Shown here: in pieces, positions 54,190 to 64,000 of the stretch
Numbering within the stretch: the stretch's first letter is position 1
Layout: every line of letters begins with the position of its first letter
Source of the DNA: Berberis thunbergii
Lineage: Eukaryota; Streptophyta; Magnoliopsida; Ranunculales; Berberidaceae
NCBI GenBank assembly: GCA_003290165.1
Contig: QNQO01005870.1
Span: forward strand, 124,001-188,000
Reading direction: 5' to 3'
DNA: 64,000 nucleotides
Position numbers and translations under genes: made by a program
Notes under the pieces: model-generated
Database searches by the model: none
What the model was told of the DNA's origin: nothing
Seen by the model: only the letters and a program-made list of their open reading frames with translations

Positions 54190-54640
54190 GCATATTGGCA
54201 GTCTCGTGCCATAGGTTGGTCCCTACGTATCGTTTCTTCAGAGTGGTTAACAGTGTACTTAACGCCCTAGTGAAGGGTGGAGACTACTACTTCCATTTGG
54301 TGGAGCCATGGTCTTCCTAAGATAAGATTGTAGGTAGACGGTGCATCACTACCATGAAGTCTAAAAACATGACCTTTCTAAGTTGTGGCTCTCCTGCCGC
54401 TATTGCTAACCTTATCTTTCTGATAGGGAAGCATTTCTCTCCACTGAATCTTTTCAACAGGTAGTCTGAGGGCGTCAGATTCTCCTCCTTGAGGTCCATA
54501 CCTCGAAACAAGCTGTAGAATAGGACGTTGAGCGAGCTTCCTATATCTACCAAAACTCTATTTACCTCCCGCCTCGCAATGGAGACTGATATGACAAAAA
54601 CAGCATTGTGCGGCTCTCAGACTCCTTTGAGGTCCTTGTT
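54190..54640 (-). pseudogene. Tat protease of element B
   Basis: Minus-strand reading: the lead-in block, then VLVDIGSSLNVLFYSLFRGM (about 54560-54500) with the active site DIGSS (DTGSS in the family). Then ENLTPSDYLLKRFSGEKCFP (about 54480) and FMVV.MHRLPT with a frameshift (about 54345). The tail to 54190 is collinear with element F. The aspartate and glycine are kept, but frame breaks make it inactive as read. Confidence 0.8.
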
Positions 54641-56180
54641 TGTAAGGGTTAAGGTTGGAATGAAGCTTTGCACCCTCGAGTAGTAAACGCGTCTGTCCTC
54701 ATCTGCGGGGTGTGTCCGCATCTCTAGTAGAGTCCGCTTGGGGGACCTGTTCAATTGGTCTTCATCCGATTCGACTCTATGAAGGACATAGATTATGCCC
54801 GGAGTCTCCTTCTCTATTTCCTTGATTGACTCCCCCCGGTCCATGGGTATTTCTTGTCGCTTCTCGAAGCCCAAAAATTCCTTTAGCTTGCCCCTGCAGA
54901 TCCAATACTTGATCTTGTACCTTAGACTCTTGTAATCGTTGGTGTCGTGACCATCATCTTTGTGGTATGAGTAGTACTTATTGTTGTCCCGCTTGGAGGG
55001 GTTTTCGCACTGTTTCAGGGGCCACTTCAGATCTTTCCAATTTTTCATGAAGTTCTGGACGTCCGATAAGCTAGAATTGAAGGGGGTCACGGCCCTGGAT
55101 CCAACGTAGTTTGATGCTTTCTCTGGAGCCAGGGTCTGACCTGTTGTCATTGTGCTTTTGCTTGTTCATTTCTTCGTCCCCACGCCTCTTTCCCTCCTCC
55201 CTGTCTTTAGGAGCGGAGAGATTCCTATCACCTTCCATTTCCCTCTTCACAGTTATCAACTCTTCTAAGGTAATGTACGTTTGCAAGCTCTTGAGGATCT
55301 CTGTCATATCCAAAGGGGGTTCCAAGGTGAGGCATTCATAAAGCTTTCCCTCCTTTAGGCCCACGGTGAAAACCATCACGGCTATGTCGTCGCTGCAACC
55401 GTCAATGAGTGCTCGTTGTTGAAGCGTGTGACATATTCTCTAAGTGTCTCATTGGATTTCTGCTTCAGAGAAAGTATGTAGTGTGGCCCCTTTTGGAAGT
55501 GCTGGCTTCCGACAAACAGCATCGGGAACTTTTTCGTAAGCGTCTTGATTGAGTCGATTGACTTTAGTAGGAAGCTGTGGAACCACATCAGTGATAACTT
55601 CTTTATGCAGGTAGGGAAAGTTTTGCACATCACTGACTTGGATCCTTTTTTTAGTGCCATTACACGCTGGTAAAGGTGTAGGTGGTCGAATGGGTCGAAT
55701 GTCCCATTGTAGAAGTTAAGCTTTGGAGACGTAAACTTTTTTAGAAGATCCTCGTTCATGATATGATCCACGAATGGTGGAACAGATAGACAGTAAAGCA
55801 TGTCTGAGTCGTGCGCCCCCCTGTAGAGGAGGTTCTAAGGACCTAGTCTCTCTGCCCTGAGAATCGATTCTATGTTGACCACACCGCCTCCTCTAGTCCA
55901 ATGAGAACTAGCAAGGGCTTGAGATGGAGGCTTGTATTGCTCTTGATCTCCATTAGCGGGTGGAGGGTTCTGTTGTACAAGAGCCTCCACCGCTTTGGCT
56001 ATTTGTTGTATTTGAAAAGATAACAAATCTATCTTAGGGTCCGTCATTGTTGTTGTTGGTGCGGGGTGTGAGTCTGTTGCTCGTGCGTCATCGGCACAAT
56101 CGAGGGCGACGACATGGCGCCAATTTGAGCGTTTGACATGTCCCTTTGTTCTCCATTGTTTTGTGATAGTAGTCACCATC
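54617..56180 (-). pseudogene. Tat gag of element B, most complete in the window
   Basis: Minus-strand start at 56180 with MVTTITKQWRTKGHVKRSNW, then DLLSFQIQQIAKAVEALVQQ and NPPPANGDQEQY. After a break the capsid reads SVPPFVDHIMNEDLLKKFTS (about 55785), TFDPFDHLHLYQRVMALKKG (about 55705) and ETLREYVTRFNNEHSLTVA (about 55450). It continues in another frame with KEGKLYECLTLEPPLDM (about 55355) and a charged linker. The zinc-finger region reads YYSYHKDDGHDTNDY (about 54980) where Tat Gag has YCRFH...HGHDT..C, so both cysteines are tyrosines. Confidence 0.85.
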
Positions 56181-56200
56181 TCTTTGTATTTTGAAGAGAG

Positions 56201-56752
56201 ATGATTCTAGCCAACCAAACAATTTCAGAGGCAATCAAAAGGAAGTTTGATGTGGCCAAAGGGAAATGGGTTCCAGAGCTACTGGGAATACTCTGGGCAT
56301 ATAGGACAACTAAAGGAATCCCTATCGGAGAAACACCCTTCACTCTTGCATATGGGTCAGAAGCCATGGTTACGGTAGAACTCGAAGTACCAACCTTCCA
56401 AAAAAAAAGAGTTCATACCAGACCGTAATGACGAAGCCTTGCGCGTTGGACTGGACCTCCTAGAAGAAAAATGAGATCTAGCCTCAACCAAGATAGTTGT
56501 CTACAAGTAACAAATAGATCAATAATACAACAAGAAGGTCAAGCCACGCGAATTCAAGGTGGGAGACTGGGTACTCAGAAGACCGAGAAAAACACTAAAG
56601 TAACTGGTGTAGGAAAGCTGAAGCCAAACTGGGAAGGACCATACAAAGTAACCAAAGTCAACAAGTCAGGGACGTACTGGTTGGACTACTAAACGGCGAC
56701 ATACTTAAGCGACCATGGAATGTAAAGCATCTCAAAAAATATAATCAATAAA
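56201..56752 (+). pseudogene. Integrase C-terminal part of element C
   Basis: It reads NQTISEAIKRKFDVAKGKWV, then PELLGILWAYRTTKGIPIGE and TPFTLAYGSEAMVTVELEVP, then after a frame break the tail KLKPNWEGPYKVTKVNKSG. It is closer to the usual family sequence than the copy in A (for example GSEAM against GSKTM). The catalytic core aspartates lie upstream and are not present here. Confidence 0.85.
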
Positions 56753-56837
56753 AATATTTGTTTTAACTGAACTTCCACTGCTTTCCATTACGACCAACTT
56801 GACCTCCGACTATCCCCTCATGACCAGACTCGAATAT

Positions 56838-58060
56838 TACACCCAATGCCTAGTCCGCTATGCACGGGCGATGCCAGCCGAGGAAGTGGGAATCTAGTCA
56901 CCGCTTAACCGCCTAATTATGATGACTTGCTAAGGGATCATTGCTCTCTAACAAACAATGATCACCAAACTTACCAGGTAAGCTTAGTCATTTTGTGACT
57001 GATGATGACGCCTTCTGGTGCCCAACGCCTAGCCCACTGCGCATGGACAACGATGGCCGAGGAAGTGGGAGTCTTGTCAATGCTCACACGCCTGATTACG
57101 ATGACTTGCCAAGGGATCATTGCTCTCTAAAAAATAATGATCTCCGAACTTATCAGGTAAACTTAGTTGCCTAACGCCTAGTCCGCTGCACAGAGGCAAT
57201 GTCGACCGAGGAAGTGAGAGTCTAGTCAGTGCTCACATGCCTGATTACGACGATTCGCCAAAGGATCATTGCTCTCTAACAGACAATGATAGTTGAACTT
57301 ACCAGGTAAACTTAGTCAGTTCACGACTGATGACAACAGCTTCTGGTGCCCAATGCCTAGCCGCTAAGTGCGGGCTACGACGACCGAATGAAGTGGGAGT
57401 CTAGTCAGCACTGACACACCTAATTACAATGACTTTCCAAGGGATCATTGGTCACTAACAGACAATCATCGTCGAACTTACTAGATAAGCTTAGTCAGTT
57501 CGTGACTGATCATGATGGCTTCTGACACCCAACGCCTAGTCCGCTGCGTACAGGCGATGACAGCCGAGGAAGTGGGAGTTTAGTCAGTTCTTACACACCT
57601 AATTACGATGACTCGCCAAGGATCATTGTTTTCTAACATATAATGATCGCCAAACTTACCAGGTAACCTTAGACATTTCGCAACTGATGACGACGACTTC
57701 TGGTTCCCAACGCCTAGTTTGTTGTGCGCGGGCAACAATGGTCAAGGAAGTGGGAGTCTAGTCAACGCTCACACGCTTACGATGACTCACCAAGAGATCA
57801 TTGCTCTCGAACAGTCAATGATCACCGAACTTACCAGGTAAGCTTAGTTAGTTCGTGACTGATGTCGATGGCTTCTGATGCCCAACGCCTAGTCCGCTGC
57901 GAGCAGGCGACGATGGCCGAGGAAGTGGGAGTCTAGTCAGTGCTCACATGCCTGATGACGATCGCCAAGGGATCATCACTCTCGAACAGACAATGATCAT
58001 CGAACTTACTAGGTAAGCTTAGTCAGTTCTTGACTGATGACGACGACTTCTGGTGCCAAC
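56838..58060 (+). repeat. Tandem array of element C, about 178-bp unit
   Basis: The landmark CCCAAYGCCTAG or equivalent is at about 56841, 57020, 57172, 57348, 57527, 57706, 57880 and 58053. The copies correspond one to one with those of element A, including the marked variants such as CCTAGCCGCTAAGTGCGGGC (57354 and 8326). The unit at 57020-57172 lacks about 27 bp (GTGACTGATGATGATGACTT part) that A retains. Confidence 0.9.
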
Positions 58061-58439
58061 GCTTAGTTCGCCACACGTTGACGACGATGACCTATGAAAT
58101 CAATGTCTCATCGGCACTCTTATGCACGATGACGATGACCCACCAAGCGAACAATGCTGTGAAAAATAACATTTTTTTAGCATCTCGGTGCACAGTCTGC
58201 AATATGAGGACTACAACGACTCACCCATAAACAATAGCAGCCAAAAGCAATCAATTTTGATGCAACTCAACTAACAAAAGCAGGCATTGTATTAGCAGCT
58301 GGGACCAATAGTGCTAATTCCACAGTTTGCAAAACTTTTAAACAAAACACGAGAATACAAGACAAGACAAAACAATGCTTTTATTAAAATTTTGTTTATC
58401 CTAGAAAGGACGTTACTACTATTTTAAAGAAGGAAAAGG
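58061..58439. other. Spacer between array and antisense ORF of element C
   Basis: Non-coding. After 58060 the sequence leaves the array (GCCACACGTTGACGACGATG) and becomes AT-rich. No counterpart exists in element A, which switches to the E-type array at this very point. Confidence 0.5.
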
Positions 58440-59560
58440 GGAAAAAGCTTCCTAAGCAGCTTGTCCTCCGAAGCCAGAACCTTCTTCTCAAGTGATGGTT
58501 CCGAAAGCAGCCCTACTATAACGGGCATAGTCAAGGTTGATGTCGGGATGCTCTTCTCTGATAAGCTCCAAAAGCTTTAATCTGCCCCGAATGACCTCTG
58601 GCAAGATTAATGGCCTCTGGTAGAGAGCATCCGAATATGACACTTTCATGTCTGCGAAAGCCTTCTCCAAAGCAAGGACTCACTCGTGAGCTTCGGGATG
58701 CAACACAACAGAACCATGTGATTCAAGAGAGGAAACCTCTGCCTTGAACCAATGGTGACCCGAAAGTTGGCACGTGGTCCGATGTGCTCCGCACAACATT
58801 ACTTGATATTATGACTTCTTCAACGGACGTCAATGGGAGTTTGACAAACTTCGTTTATATCCGTCTTTCGTCCCAATAAAAGTCGGGACTGCAAACTTCC
58901 CTGGAAATAGAAATGACGTCAAACTAGTGTCACGTCTGGGAATGGAAGAATAAGCCAGCAACAATGAAACTTACAAAGGTCAAACTGGAAGTATCTTGGG
59001 ATTCGACGACCCCCAAGCCTGAAGTACGAAGAATTCACTAAAGCCAGAAACCAATGCCTCTCCCAGAGCTCAATGTCATCCGCTACTAAACGCAAACAAG
59101 CAGGGCTATTCAGTATACAAAGGCCCCTAGAATCCAACCGAGCGGCGGTTATATGATTGATTATCGCTAGGGTCAAACAAAGGCCAGCATCGTGCGCCCT
59201 AAGAAGGATCGCAATCAAAATCTTGAACCCGCTCGGAACCATTTGAGCAGGAGGCGTGCAGAGAGAAAGGAAGAAATGCCAGACGTCGTCAGGCACTGGG
59301 AATCGGAGCCCCGATTCAAACATGCCCCAGTGCAACCCTATATACCTCTGAGGGGAGAAGTTGGAGCCCTATCTCCAAACACGGGAATGATTTCCAAATC
59401 CCTTGGTATTCGGTGCAAACTTCGAAGCCTAATTAACCAAGTTTTGTCAACCAGGCCATCCACAAAAATCTTGAAACAAATAAAAGACAACAAATTCTTG
59501 GAAGTAAGTTCAACATTATCTACCATCGATAAAAAGAATTAATTGAACTTTACTGTAACA
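58440..59560 (-). pseudogene. Antisense ORF of element C
   Basis: Minus-strand N-part: MHWGMFESGLRFPVPDDVWH (59335-59276), FFLSLCTPPAQMVPSGFKIL and IAILLRAHDAGLCL, then LGGRRIPRYFQFDL (about 59015). C-part: SYSDALYQRPLILPEVIRGR (about 58641) and LKLLELIREEHPDINLDYAR (58590-58531), ending at a stop at 58488. The middle is shorter than in B: the coiled-coil part is mostly absent, so an internal deletion is likely between about 58900 and 58700. The reading starts near the polypurine tract, as in B. Confidence 0.7.
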
Positions 59561-59774
59561 CAATCGTTTGAAGAAACAACACAGATAAGAACAAGAAAAA
59601 TCTTCCTCCAAACGGCGAATATTTATAGAAAAGACAAATCGTAATTTTTCTCCTGGAGCAGTCATGTACCCATTAATGTTATGTGCCGCTCAAGACTACG
59701 CTTCGAGTTTAATCATCACAACGGTACAATTGGTTTTCAGAGAATCAGCAGACCAATTAAACGCCCCACTTACT
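59561..59774. other. Spacer upstream of the polypurine tract of element C
   Basis: Holds the presumed promoter and leader of the antisense ORF on the minus strand (TATAAATATTCG at about 59626-59615, minus). This TATA-like box lies some 60 bases upstream of the minus-strand readings, as expected for an independent antisense promoter. Inference. Confidence 0.35.
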
Positions 59775-59790
59775 CAGGGGGAGTAGCAGA
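59775..59790 (+). other. Polypurine tract of element C
   Basis: CAGGGGGAGTAGCAGA directly precedes the LTR start TGATACACC. Confidence 0.85.
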
Positions 59791-60392
59791 TGATACACCA
59801 AAACGGTCTGTTCTCTGCATTGTACAAGTGTCATGATGATCTCGAGGAATAACAAGCCCTAGCGTCAGCCCAATACTGATCCAACCCAAGCGGTTCTAAG
59901 CCCGCCTAATGCAGTCCGCTAGACAGACTTGAATTCTTATAGCCTGCTAGGCCCACATGTCACACAGCTATCCTTAATATGTGTAAGCCCTACTAACACA
60001 AGTATCTCAAGGATCAGCTTCAGACGGGCAATTACAACAGCTCTTTGCTTCCAACTAGGAAGAGAACTCCAGAGTATATGTTACACATGGAGACTTCTAC
60101 CTACAAACTACTCTAGGATTGGGAACTATTTCTCGCGTATCTAGAAGCACAAGGCTAATAAGGAAACTTCTCTCCACAACATGACTCCTAATTAAAGAAG
60201 GATCTACACGAAGATCTTCTTCCCTAATTTATGTCATCGATGGCCTGGTCGATCCATGACTCCAGTACTATAAATAAGACCTGAGGTTGGTAAGCTAATG
60301 TACGCTAAAAATGTTGTTTACAAGACTACACCTTCCTCAGATCACTGTCTGACTTTTGCATCGGAGTGCCATCGACCACCACATCGGTACTC
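59791..60392 (+). repeat. 3' LTR of element C, truncated at its end
   Basis: It starts TGATACACCAAAACGG. TATA box TATAAATA at 60269-60276. It matches the LTR of A (5') up to GCCATCGACCACCACATCGG and then stops about 85 bases short of the expected end. Confidence 0.85.
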
Positions 60393-60681
60393 AGTATACG
60401 AGTTTGACTATTCGAGATATTGCGGACAGGGTGGATTGATTGTTGGATGTGTGATAATTCGCACCAAAAGTGGAGATTGTTAGGATTGTGTTGACTTGAA
60501 TAGTCTTACACCAAGTAAGGAAGAGTTGTCACGAACATTTTTAAGGAGGTGGTTCACTCGCTAATAGAAATGATGTATTTTGGAGAAGTCCCACACCACC
60601 GAGGCTCGGGATGGAGGCCCAATATGGTAGTGTTTAAGTTGGGGACAATATCGTTGTTATGTATAGTGGACCAAGGGGTGC
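60393..60681. other. Short fragment between two Tat LTRs, copia-like boundary
   Basis: It contains AAAAGTGGAGATTGTTAGGA (60471-60490), like a copia polypurine tract followed by an LTR start, and GTGTTGACTTGAATAGTC, which resembles 2001-2019 at the end of the copia remnant. No coding is seen. It is probably a relic of a copia LTR trapped between the two Tat pieces. Confidence 0.45.
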
Positions 60682-61004
60682 GATCAAGTATTTGGTCCCA
60701 ATTAGAGCTAAGTGCCAAAGAAGACACAGTCATGGACGGGTAAGATTCTAAACGAGATTTCCTCCCTTCATCACACTCTCAATAGTAGAGTCAGTAAATG
60801 AATGAAACACTCAATATATAAGGTGAACGAAATGGATGAAAAAGGTACACACATGCAACCCTAATTTTATCAGTCAATCTCCATCCTTGTTCAATACTTC
60901 ACTTTACCATCGGGGTGCCTTTGGCTACCACAACCATGGTCTATGATTCACTGTTGTTCGTACTTGCAGGTAAAAAATCAATGCCAACGAATTTGGATGC
61001 ATCA
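60682..61004 (+). repeat. 5' LTR of element E, 5'-truncated
   Basis: It matches 17900-18232 (3' LTR of A): GATCAAGTATTTGGTCCCAA, TATATAAGGTGAACG (about 60816) and the end GGATGCATCA. The first 260 bases of the LTR are absent. Primer-binding site TTGGCGCCATCCGTGGGGAA follows at 61007. Confidence 0.8.
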
Positions 61005-61006
61005 AC

Positions 61007-61027
61007 TTGGCGCCATCCGTGGGGAAT
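61007..61027 (+). other. Primer-binding site of element E
   Basis: TTGGCGCCATCCGTGGGGAA, well preserved, two bases after the LTR end. Confidence 0.85.
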
Positions 61028-61085
61028 GATAAGTTTTCCTTAAACCAAAAACACAAATTCTTTCAAACTAGCAGAGTTGTTTAAC

Positions 61086-62440
61086 ATGGTTACTAGCACA
61101 AGATCATGAGCTAACAACAATGTCGAGCCCACTAGCACTCCGTCCGAAGAAGCCCAACCACGAAAATCAATCAAATCGCAGAATGGTTGCTCCACTGAGG
61201 CAAACACATAAGACACTCACAATACATCGGATTTTGGTTGACATGAGTCATCTCATGTTAGTGGTTGAGAGACTTACCCAGGATCGACACCCATAGTCAG
61301 AGAATTGTGGAATTTTTGACAGATCCCTGACCCAAAAAGACACTAGGTTGCGTGTCGACGGAAGCAACAATGTCCCCATTATGGACCAAAAAGCTGGCCT
61401 ACAAGGAAACCTAAGGAACGAGGGAGGTTGTGGAAACCATGCCTCAAAGGCAGACAAGACTATAGTTGAAATCCCACTTCAGCTAGGGCAACCAATCCAG
61501 ACGTCCTTTCCAATCTTACAGTTCCTCCATTCTCTTAACAGATCATGAAAGCTCCTTTACCAAAAAAGTTCACCCCCGAAACTCAAGTTCTACGACATAA
61601 CGTCATATCCGTCGGACCATTTTCACCATTACCATCATGTGATGGCACTAAATGAAAGTTCGGAGACCATCTTGTGCCAGACCTACCCTACCAGCCTAAA
61701 GAAGGATGTACTGACCTAGTTCCACAGTCTTTAACTAGGGTCCATCGACTCATTCTAGGATCTGGCAAAAGCGTTTAACACCTGATTCGTAAGAAGCCAA
61801 CGGATCAAGAAATGGGCCCCATTATCTATTTAGTCTCAAGCAAAAACATGGAGAAACCTTAAGAGAATATGTGACTCATTTCAACAATGAACTGACTTTG
61901 ATCGACGGTTCAACGATGACACATCTGTCACCAGTTTCACTTTCGACCTCCGGGGAGGTCAGTTCTATAACTTTCTCACTTTGGAGCCTCTGAAAGACAT
62001 GAAAGATTTGCTAAAGAGTGCACAGAAGCACATCACTCTTGAGGAGATGTTAGCGGCCAAGAAAAGAAGGGAGAATAAAACCAAACAAACCTTCAACACT
62101 TAGAACGAGGGAGACAAGAACATGCATGAGGATGAGGAAAAATCCAAGAGGTGATAGTATGGTTGGGTCTAATAAAGCAAAACCTGATCAAGTCACAAAC
62201 TACATCAACTCAAGGTACCATGCCTACACCCTACTAAACACCAATCTGTCCAAAATGCTTTCCACCATGAAGAGTTTGAATGATATCAAATGGCTCTCTA
62301 TGCTCCGGAGCAACTCTTCAAAATGTGACAACAAAAAAGTATTGTGCTAATCACAATGGCCACGAACACATTACTCAGTACTGGTCAAAAAAGGGAGGCT
62401 CAAGGAATTCATGAGCTCTTACGAGAAGCAGTTTTGAGAA
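61086..62440 (+). pseudogene. Tat gag of element E
   Basis: The start at 61086 reads MVTSTRS, then a stop. The capsid is visible as KAPLPKKFTP (about 61550), YPSDHFHHYHHVMALNESS (about 61607) and SLKKDVLT (about 61692). It continues with RGGQFYNFLTLEPLKDMKDL (about 61950) and KSAQKHITLEEMLAAKKRRE (about 62013-62072). A zinc-finger-like YCANHNGHEH segment is at about 62342. Several stops and frameshifts break it. Confidence 0.8.
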
Positions 62441-62559
62441 AAATAATATGCACCTGATGAAAAGGAAAAATTGTGGACGTTATCTACATCCTACACAGTG
62501 GGTATGATGAACCAGAATGATCCAATCGGTAAAAAAAAATAGCAGTGTGAAAACTATGG

Positions 62560-63005
62560 ACAAGTTTTCACTATGGAGACCGCTCTGTCCAGCACGCCCA
62601 AATAGAGCATTTGATTCTGAATGTTATATCCACAAAGCAAGAAATGCAAGGGGTCCACTCCTCGCATAATGATTCCTTGGTTATAACAATCGGGAAAAGA
62701 AAATGGAATGCCAAAATATTGAGGGTAGATACAGGGTGCTCAGTCATGTCATGTTCTTGGAACATTCCGTAGGATGCAACTCAGGGGAAAAAAGCTAAAG
62801 TCGCACAAACAATCCATGATCTGCTTCAATGGTGTGCGGTGCTACCTAGTCGGGAGCATCAGGCTGATAGCAACGGTACTGAACCTGATAAGGATCCTAA
62901 TGATAGAGTTCATCATTGTATATGCCTCTTCTACATACAACATAATTCTGGGTAGGCCTTGGCTCCATATCAAATGGGAGCACCGGTTTCGACTCGCCAC
63001 CGATG
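62560..63005 (+). pseudogene. Tat protease of element E, active-site motif intact
   Basis: It contains HNDSLVITI-like coding (about 62667), then ILRVDTGCSVMSC (about 62717), which keeps the catalytic DTG triplet, the only intact one in the window. Then ICFNGVRCYLVGSIRLIATV (62819-62878) and FIIVYASSTYNIILGRPWLH (62909-62968). A frameshift lies between the active site and the flap. Confidence 0.75.
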
Positions 63006-63450
63006 CCTTAAATATCCCACCAAAATAAGGCGAGGACTATCAGAAGAGATCAGTCGACAACGAGAAAATGCCATTACACTTTAATAAATCAATCAGGCAA
63101 ATAGCCACATGGCCTGAGCCTCCCTAAAAAAATACCAACGGGTCAAGTGTTTACTAGTCGGAGTGCCTGAGTGGAGAGAGTATCATGTAGAACATTTAGA
63201 GAAGAATTATCAATAAAGGTTTCGACTCACCACCAATGCCGTAAATATCCCTCCAAAAATAAAGCGAGGACTATCAGAAGAGATCAGTCGACAGCGAGAG
63301 AATGCCATTACACTTTAATAAAACAATCAGGCAAATAGAAATATGGCCTAAGCCTCCCTAAAAATATACCAACGGGTCAAGTGCTTACTAGTCGGAGTGC
63401 CTGAGTGGAGAGAGTATCATGTAGAACATTTAAAGAAAAATTATCAATAA
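62985..63450 (+). repeat. Tandem duplication, about 233 bp, carrying the integrase end
   Basis: The unit beginning GGTTTCGACTCGCCACCGAT (62985) is repeated from GGTTTCGACTCACCACCAAT (63218). Each copy contains a SEEISRQRENAIT-like reading and ends with EWREYHVEHLKKNYQ-like coding (63170-63215 and 63403-63450), which is the family's last integrase block. The protease reading runs into the first copy, so the deletion that removed RT and integrase came before or with the duplication. Confidence 0.8.
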
Positions 63451-63470
63451 CGGTACTCTCTTTAAAAATG

Positions 63471-64000
63471 ATTACATTTCATACTCAATTTTGTATACAG
63501 GGGCAAGTCTAGTCCGACTAGAAGGCCAAAATGGTGCATAACAACATGAGTATAGTCTTATTTAGACTGACGACTACTTTCTGCATAAGTGACCTAGTCC
63601 CTTAAAAGGACAAATGGCTCACAATGGTCGAGAGTTTATTCATATTCAAGATAACGACAACTGACTGCATAAATGACATAGTTCGTCTAAAGGACCAAAA
63701 TGGCGCACAACGGTCGAGTCTAGCCCTATTCAGGATAATGAAACTCGCGGCATAAGTGACCTAGTCCGTCTAAAGGATTAAAATGGCGCATAACGGCTAA
63801 GTGTAATCCCATTTAGGATGAAGACAACTCGAATTGACCTAATCCGTCAGCCTAACTCCTATTCAGGATTGGTTCATTATGTAAGTCTAGTCTGACTGAG
63901 CAAAGACGACTTTCTCACAACTCAACTACTATTTAGGATTTAGCTCATACATTATAGAAACAATTTCTCAACAGCATAACTCTTATTCCGGATTGGGTTT
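63471..64000 (+). repeat. 145-bp type array of element E, start
   Basis: From about 63638 to the window end it is near-identical to 9043-9410 of element A: TTATTCATATTCAAGATAA, ATGACATAGTTCGTCTAAAG, GATGAAGACAACTCGAATTG and ACTCCTATTCAGGATTGG. The preceding 63480-63637 contains similar but more diverged units (CTAGTCCGACTAGAAGG) that A lacks. Confidence 0.85.

Larger units (their letters stand above)
47621..56200 (-). mobile_element. Tat element B, inverted, pol-less
   Basis: On the minus strand: a short piece of 5' leader (56200-56181), gag (56180 to about 54640), protease (to about 54190), the non-coding stretch shared with F (53960-53500), an LTR-like boundary near 53040, tandem array (52740-51060), antisense ORF (plus strand, 47983-50500), polypurine tract (47747-47731) and the start of the 3' LTR (47730-47621). 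No RT or integrase. Its 5' LTR is missing: at 56201 the sequence switches to the integrase of element C. Confidence 0.7.
56201..60392 (+). mobile_element. Tat element C, 3' half
   Basis: It begins abruptly inside the integrase (NQTISEAIKRKF) at 56201 and continues through the integrase C-terminus, the 178-bp array, an antisense ORF, polypurine tract and 3' LTR. The LTR is truncated near 60392. 56201-58060 closely parallels 7153-9040 of element A. The 5' boundary is a clean switch from the inverted leader of element B. Confidence 0.85.
60682..64000 (+). mobile_element. Tat element E, 5' part, runs off the window
   Basis: Truncated 5' LTR (60682-61004), primer-binding site, gag, protease, then directly the last piece of integrase in two tandem copies (62985-63450), and the 145-bp type array. 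RT, RNase H and most of integrase are missing. The LTR and array match the 3' side of element A, so E is the kind of element that supplied that half. Confidence 0.8.

Noticed and set aside
1..64000. Integrated plant pararetrovirus
   Set aside because: Every RT region is accompanied by LTRs, tRNA-type primer-binding sites, integrase or aRH of Ty3/gypsy or Ty1/copia type. No movement or coat protein signature was seen.
1..64000. tRNA or rRNA genes
   Set aside because: I looked for cloverleaf B-box motifs and conserved rRNA blocks while reading and saw none convincing. The TTGGCGCC motifs are primer-binding sites, not tRNA genes.

Overview
This window is nuclear DNA of a flowering plant, almost entirely made of transposable elements. 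The evidence is: LTR retrotransposons of plant lineages (Tat-type Ty3/gypsy with a second, archaeal-type RNase H; Athila-type Ty3/gypsy; Ty1/copia), a CACTA transposon carrying exons of plant genes, a probable Helitron, and AT-rich low-complexity spacers. I see no intact cellular gene, tRNA, rRNA or CRISPR array. All retroelement coding regions carry stops and frameshifts. The species cannot be read from the sequence.

Layout. 1-2033: decayed Ty1/copia remnants in the order pol, LTR, gag. 2034-18232: Tat element A (+). It has a 5' LTR, primer-binding site, gag, protease, reverse transcriptase (RT, split by a 0.74-kb insert), RNase H, archaeal-type RNase H (aRH), integrase, two successive tandem arrays (about 178-bp then about 145-bp units), an antisense ORF split by a 4.9-kb probable Helitron (11476 to about 16370), and a 3' LTR of a different subfamily from its 5' LTR. 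18233-19293: unassigned AT-rich DNA. 19294-40956: Tat element D (+). Its 5' LTR was split by Athila-1 (19496-37518, minus strand), and the Athila 5' LTR was itself split by a 9.6-kb CACTA transposon (27535-37112). The archaeal-type RNase H of D was cut by Athila-2 (40957-44183). 44184 to about 47600: Tat element F (+), LTR-gag-protease only. About 47621-56200: Tat element B, inverted, without pol. 56201-60392: 3' half of Tat element C (+), closely matching A. 60682-64000: Tat element E (+), whose array matches the second array of A.

Main points. (1) The CACTA element carries exon fragments, with introns, of at least six unrelated plant genes, all on the minus strand: EXA1-like GYF protein, PELP1/RIX1-like, GH38 alpha-mannosidase, ABCB6/20-like transporter, EAF1-like and a NEET/CDGSH protein. 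(2) The nesting CACTA in Athila in Tat is supported by target-site duplications at both inner levels. (3) Element A appears to be a recombinant of C-type and E-type elements, with the switch inside its tandem repeats. (4) Three elements carry versions of one antisense protein gene next to a tandem array. The array units differ in length (about 178 and 133 bp) but share a core. (5) Inverted and truncated junctions at 47.6 and 56.2 kb show rearrangement among elements of one family.

Tat elements normally encode Gag (particle protein), protease, RT with RNase H (cDNA synthesis) and integrase (insertion). Here no element keeps a full working set, so any movement would depend on proteins made elsewhere in the genome.
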